Positions 14,749-16,562 of a stretch of DNA of 16,562 nucleotides are shown in pieces. Numbering within the stretch: the first letter of the stretch is position 1; each line of letters begins with the position of its first letter. Position numbers and translations under genes: made by a program. The stretch lies in contig CAKOPZ010000026.1 of NCBI GenBank assembly GCA_934101145.1, positions 1 through 16,562 of the forward strand, read 5' to 3'. The DNA comes from an uncultured Clostridia bacterium (lineage in GTDB: Bacteria; Bacillota; Clostridia; TANB77; CAG-508). Below the pieces are notes generated by a model. The model had not been told where the DNA came from, made no database searches, and was given only the letters and a program-made list of their open reading frames with translations.

Positions 14749-15216
14749 CTATTCTTTAAACATATAGTTATTTATATATTTAAACTTACTTTTGATATAT
14801 AATTTTTCTAACCTTTTTTTATTTTCTTTTACAAGATATTCGTTTTGTAACTTTCTAACTTCCAAATTTCCACACTTTTCAATTGGCATTGGTAATAATA
14901 CAATAATATTAACATCAAAATTTAAAGAATACTTTAATATTTGAGGCAGATTTTTTAAAATATATGAACCAATCCCAATCCCTCTATATTTTTCTTCAAT
15001 ATAAATGGCATCAATATATAAAATATTTTTCTTGTGTTTTATAATGTCATTCTTTATATTTTTAGGAAGCAAACTTAATTCATTCGCCATTCTTTTTAAA
15101 CTCTCACTTTTATAATTGCAAACATTATATAATCCTTCTTCTGAATCAATAAATTTTGCATCAATAAAATTGCATTTTACAAATCCTGCTTCTTCTTGTT
15201 CTTCTATATCACACAT
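14749..15216 (-). CDS. GNAT-family N-acetyltransferase (probably 5'-truncated by a frameshift)
   Basis: A 155-residue frame ending in a GNAT core: the strand ILYIDAIYIEEKYRGIGIGS (around residues 65-84) holds the acetyl-CoA-binding motif R-G-I-G-I-G, and a hydrophobic strand follows (VNIIVLLPMP). The substrate is unknown. The ATG at 15216 has no Shine-Dalgarno sequence, while the overlapping upstream frame at 15356 has a strong one. Removing one TG from the TGTGTG at 15215-15210 joins the two into a 201-residue protein with a continuous N-terminal strand (SITIDIEC|DIEEQEEAGFVKC), the usual order for a GNAT fold. So this is probably a broken or switchable gene. It is in one unit with the SHOCT-domain gene upstream. 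Confidence 0.75.
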   Translation of the reverse strand: MCDIEEQEEAGFVKCNFIDAKFIDSEEGLYNVCNYKSESLKRMANELSLLPKNIKNDIIKHKKNILYIDAIYIEEKYRGIGIGSYILKNLPQILKYSLNFDVNIIVLLPMPIEKCGNLEVRKLQNEYLVKENKKRLEKLYIKSKFKYINNYMFKE

Positions 15217-15356
15217 TCTATATCTATTGTAATAGATATGTCTGTTATGCCTGTATCATCAAATTGTTTCCATTCCCAAAAGGTTTTAGATAATGATACA
15301 TAATTTAAAAAAGTTTTTTCAGATTCAACCTTTAAAAATATATTTTTTTCTTTCAT
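15204..15356 (-). CDS. 50-codon frame: likely N-terminal part of the GNAT gene
   Basis: Encodes 50 residues beginning MKEKNIFLKVESEKTFLNYV and ending ISITIDIECVI. AGGAG lies 7 nt before the ATG, so translation starts here. It overlaps the GNAT frame by 13 nt. The content looks like the first strand-helix of a GNAT domain, not an independent small protein, so a 2-nt slip within TGTGTG is the simplest explanation; translational coupling of two separate genes is the alternative. It follows the SHOCT gene by 41 nt. Confidence 0.6.
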   Translation of the reverse strand: MKEKNIFLKVESEKTFLNYVSLSKTFWEWKQFDDTGITDISITIDIECVI

Positions 15357-15397
15357 ATTATGCTCCTAATTTATGATATTCATAAAATAAATCTATT

Positions 15398-16204
15398 TTA
15401 ATTTAATTCGTTTAATAATTTTCTTTTAGTATTTTTGTATTCTTCTTCATCTATTAATCCATCTTCATATAATGTCTTTAATTCGAGTAGTTTATCTTTT
15501 ATGTTCTCTTTATCAATTTCTTGTTCTTCTACTCTATTATTTTGATGAGATAATAGATAAGTATCACTTTTGGTTGGTAATTCTTTTTTTATAAATTCAT
15601 CAAAATTGAAATATTCACAAAAGAATGTTTTTTGAACATTAAACATTTTTACTGCATCATTTGTATCTTTATAATAAATGTATACTTTTCTATCATCTTT
15701 TTCTTCTATATCAGTATCTATATCATTTCTATCTTTTGTTGCACCAATTATCATACCAGCTGGTCCTGCTACAATTCCTCCAACAACAGCACCAGATAAA
15801 GACACTTTCTTACCAGTATTATTTATTTTTGATATATATTGTATAGAACCATCTAATGTATACATTTCAATTTTATCTAAATCAATTTTAAAAGATTTAT
15901 TTCTTCCAACAAAGCATAATTGATTTTGATCAATCCAATATAGAGCAGGATCTATGCATCCTTCAGAACTAATCAGTGCAATTTCATTTGTATAATCATA
16001 TTTATATCCAAAATTATCAGGTAATGTTATTTTTATTGCTTTTGGCTCTTGATATGTTATTTTATCTCTCATACACACTTCTTTTATATCTTCTAAAAAA
16101 CTCTCCTCATTTTTTTCAGCTGTTCTTTCTTGACTTCCATCTATAAGATTTACTAATGCCATACATACAACAAAAACAATAATACATCCAACAAAAAATC
16201 CCAT
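15398..16204 (-). CDS. Membrane-anchored SHOCT-domain protein of unknown function
   Basis: A 268-residue protein. It has a membrane anchor (about 3-21), a predicted cytoplasmic beta-rich domain (about 56-200, with DPALYWIDQNQLCFVG and YISKINNTGKKVSLSG), an embedded glycine-rich hydrophobic segment (138-154, GAVVGGIVAGPAGMIIG), and a C-terminal SHOCT domain (236-268, KDKLLELKTLYEDGLIDEEE followed by KRKLLNEL). SHOCT is a short helical oligomerisation module common at the ends of bacterial membrane or lipid-associated proteins. The glycine segment could insert in or contact the membrane. The ribosome site AAGGGGG lies 6 nt before the ATG. First gene after a near-consensus promoter; the GNAT frames follow. 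Confidence 0.8.
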   Translation of the reverse strand: MGFFVGCIIVFVVCMALVNLIDGSQERTAEKNEESFLEDIKEVCMRDKITYQEPKAIKITLPDNFGYKYDYTNEIALISSEGCIDPALYWIDQNQLCFVGRNKSFKIDLDKIEMYTLDGSIQYISKINNTGKKVSLSGAVVGGIVAGPAGMIIGATKDRNDIDTDIEEKDDRKVYIYYKDTNDAVKMFNVQKTFFCEYFNFDEFIKKELPTKSDTYLLSHQNNRVEEQEIDKENIKDKLLELKTLYEDGLIDEEEYKNTKRKLLNELN

Positions 16205-16240
16205 AATAATCCCCCTTATTACAAAAAATAATTTATAAGT

Positions 16241-16269
16241 ATTATAATATAAAATTATACAAATTTCAA
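16241..16269 (-). promoter_or_regulatory. Strong promoter of the SHOCT/GNAT unit
   Basis: TTGAAA (16269-16264), a 17-nt spacer and a perfect TATAAT (16246-16241), 37 nt before the SHOCT-protein start. Confidence 0.8.
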
Positions 16270-16303
16270 CAAAATGATATATTTTCTAGTTCAAACGTAT
16301 GTG

Positions 16304-16562
16304 TCAAGTAAATGTAGGCAATTTTTTTATCTTTTTTTCTAATCCATACATATCAATTATTTCAACACTTTATTACTTTTTTTGTTCACTTAATAAACAT
16401 AGCCTAAAAACTACATCTCATTTCATCAAATCCTTTCATTTTTAATATTTCTTTCATGAATTTTACTCTCTTTTTTATACCACTCTCTTCAACTTCATAC
16501 ATAGCTCTTTGATATTCTACTTCACCCATTATTGTTTTTATTGTATTTCTTCTTAATCCCTT
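16304..16562 (-). pseudogene. Decayed ISLre2/UPF0236-family transposase, partial at the window edge
   Basis: From the edge to a stop at 16404 the frame reads KGLRRNTIKTIMGEVEYQRA, MYEVEESGIKKRVKFMKEIL and KMKGFDEM. This resembles the conserved region of UPF0236/ISLre2 transposases (typically IKT..GEV.Y.R..Y......YVYLLDE). After the stop, another frame carries what looks like the C-terminal end (VEIIDMYGLEKKIKKLPTFT, stop at 16304). The catalytic middle is missing, so this is an internally deleted remnant. The 3' end of the element probably lies in 16270-16304 (TTGACACATACGTTTGAAC). The rest of the 5' part lies outside the window. Confidence 0.6.

Noticed and set aside
1..16562. CRISPR arrays, tRNA or rRNA genes
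   Set aside because: No regularly spaced repeats and no tRNA or rRNA signatures were found on either strand.

Overview
The window is strongly AT-rich and every convincing gene lies on the minus strand, so it reads from high to low coordinates. The sporulation gene spoIIP, the gene order recJ - rel - metallo-hydrolase - hisS, and a clostridial-style pilin leader point to a spore-forming member of the Clostridia, probably gut-associated. The taxonomy is inference from gene content; no marker gene is present.

Layout in transcription order. (1) 16562-16304: decayed ISLre2/UPF0236-type transposase. (2) 16269-14749: strong promoter, a SHOCT-domain membrane protein, and a GNAT acetyltransferase that looks split by a 2-nt slip in a TG repeat. 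(3) 14702-13634: a self-contained module with promoter, small hairpin RNA, Abi_2-family HEPN protein, a second copy of the same hairpin RNA, and a terminator. The two hairpins differ by three compensatory base-pair changes, so the RNA fold is under selection. This resembles an RNA-regulated abortive-infection or toxin-antitoxin unit. (4) 13608-13435: a short promoter-driven transcript with inverted repeats and a 22-codon frame, function unknown. (5) 13388-10812: GT4 glycosyltransferase, YlbF-family protein and YugP-like membrane metallopeptidase, closed by a strong terminator. (6) 10799-3651: housekeeping operon from a near-consensus promoter: recJ (DNA repair), rel ((p)ppGpp), glyoxalase-II-like hydrolase, hisS, spoIIP. 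(7) 3610-1508: an accessory module bounded by 30-bp inverted repeats (27/30 identical). It carries a short frame broken at an (AG)10 tract, a pilin-leader protein with an FGE/C-type-lectin-like domain whose last ~37 codons look like the variable region of a diversity-generating retroelement (DGR), a hairpin just past its stop codon, and a frameshifted small gene. No reverse transcriptase or template repeat is visible, so the cassette may be a trans target or a relic. (8) 1491-114: pgi.

The most notable observations are the inverted-repeat-bounded DGR-type target cassette with a possible dinucleotide phase switch, and the HEPN Abi gene flanked by two covarying hairpin RNAs. Homology statements rest on motif recognition by eye; no database search was run.
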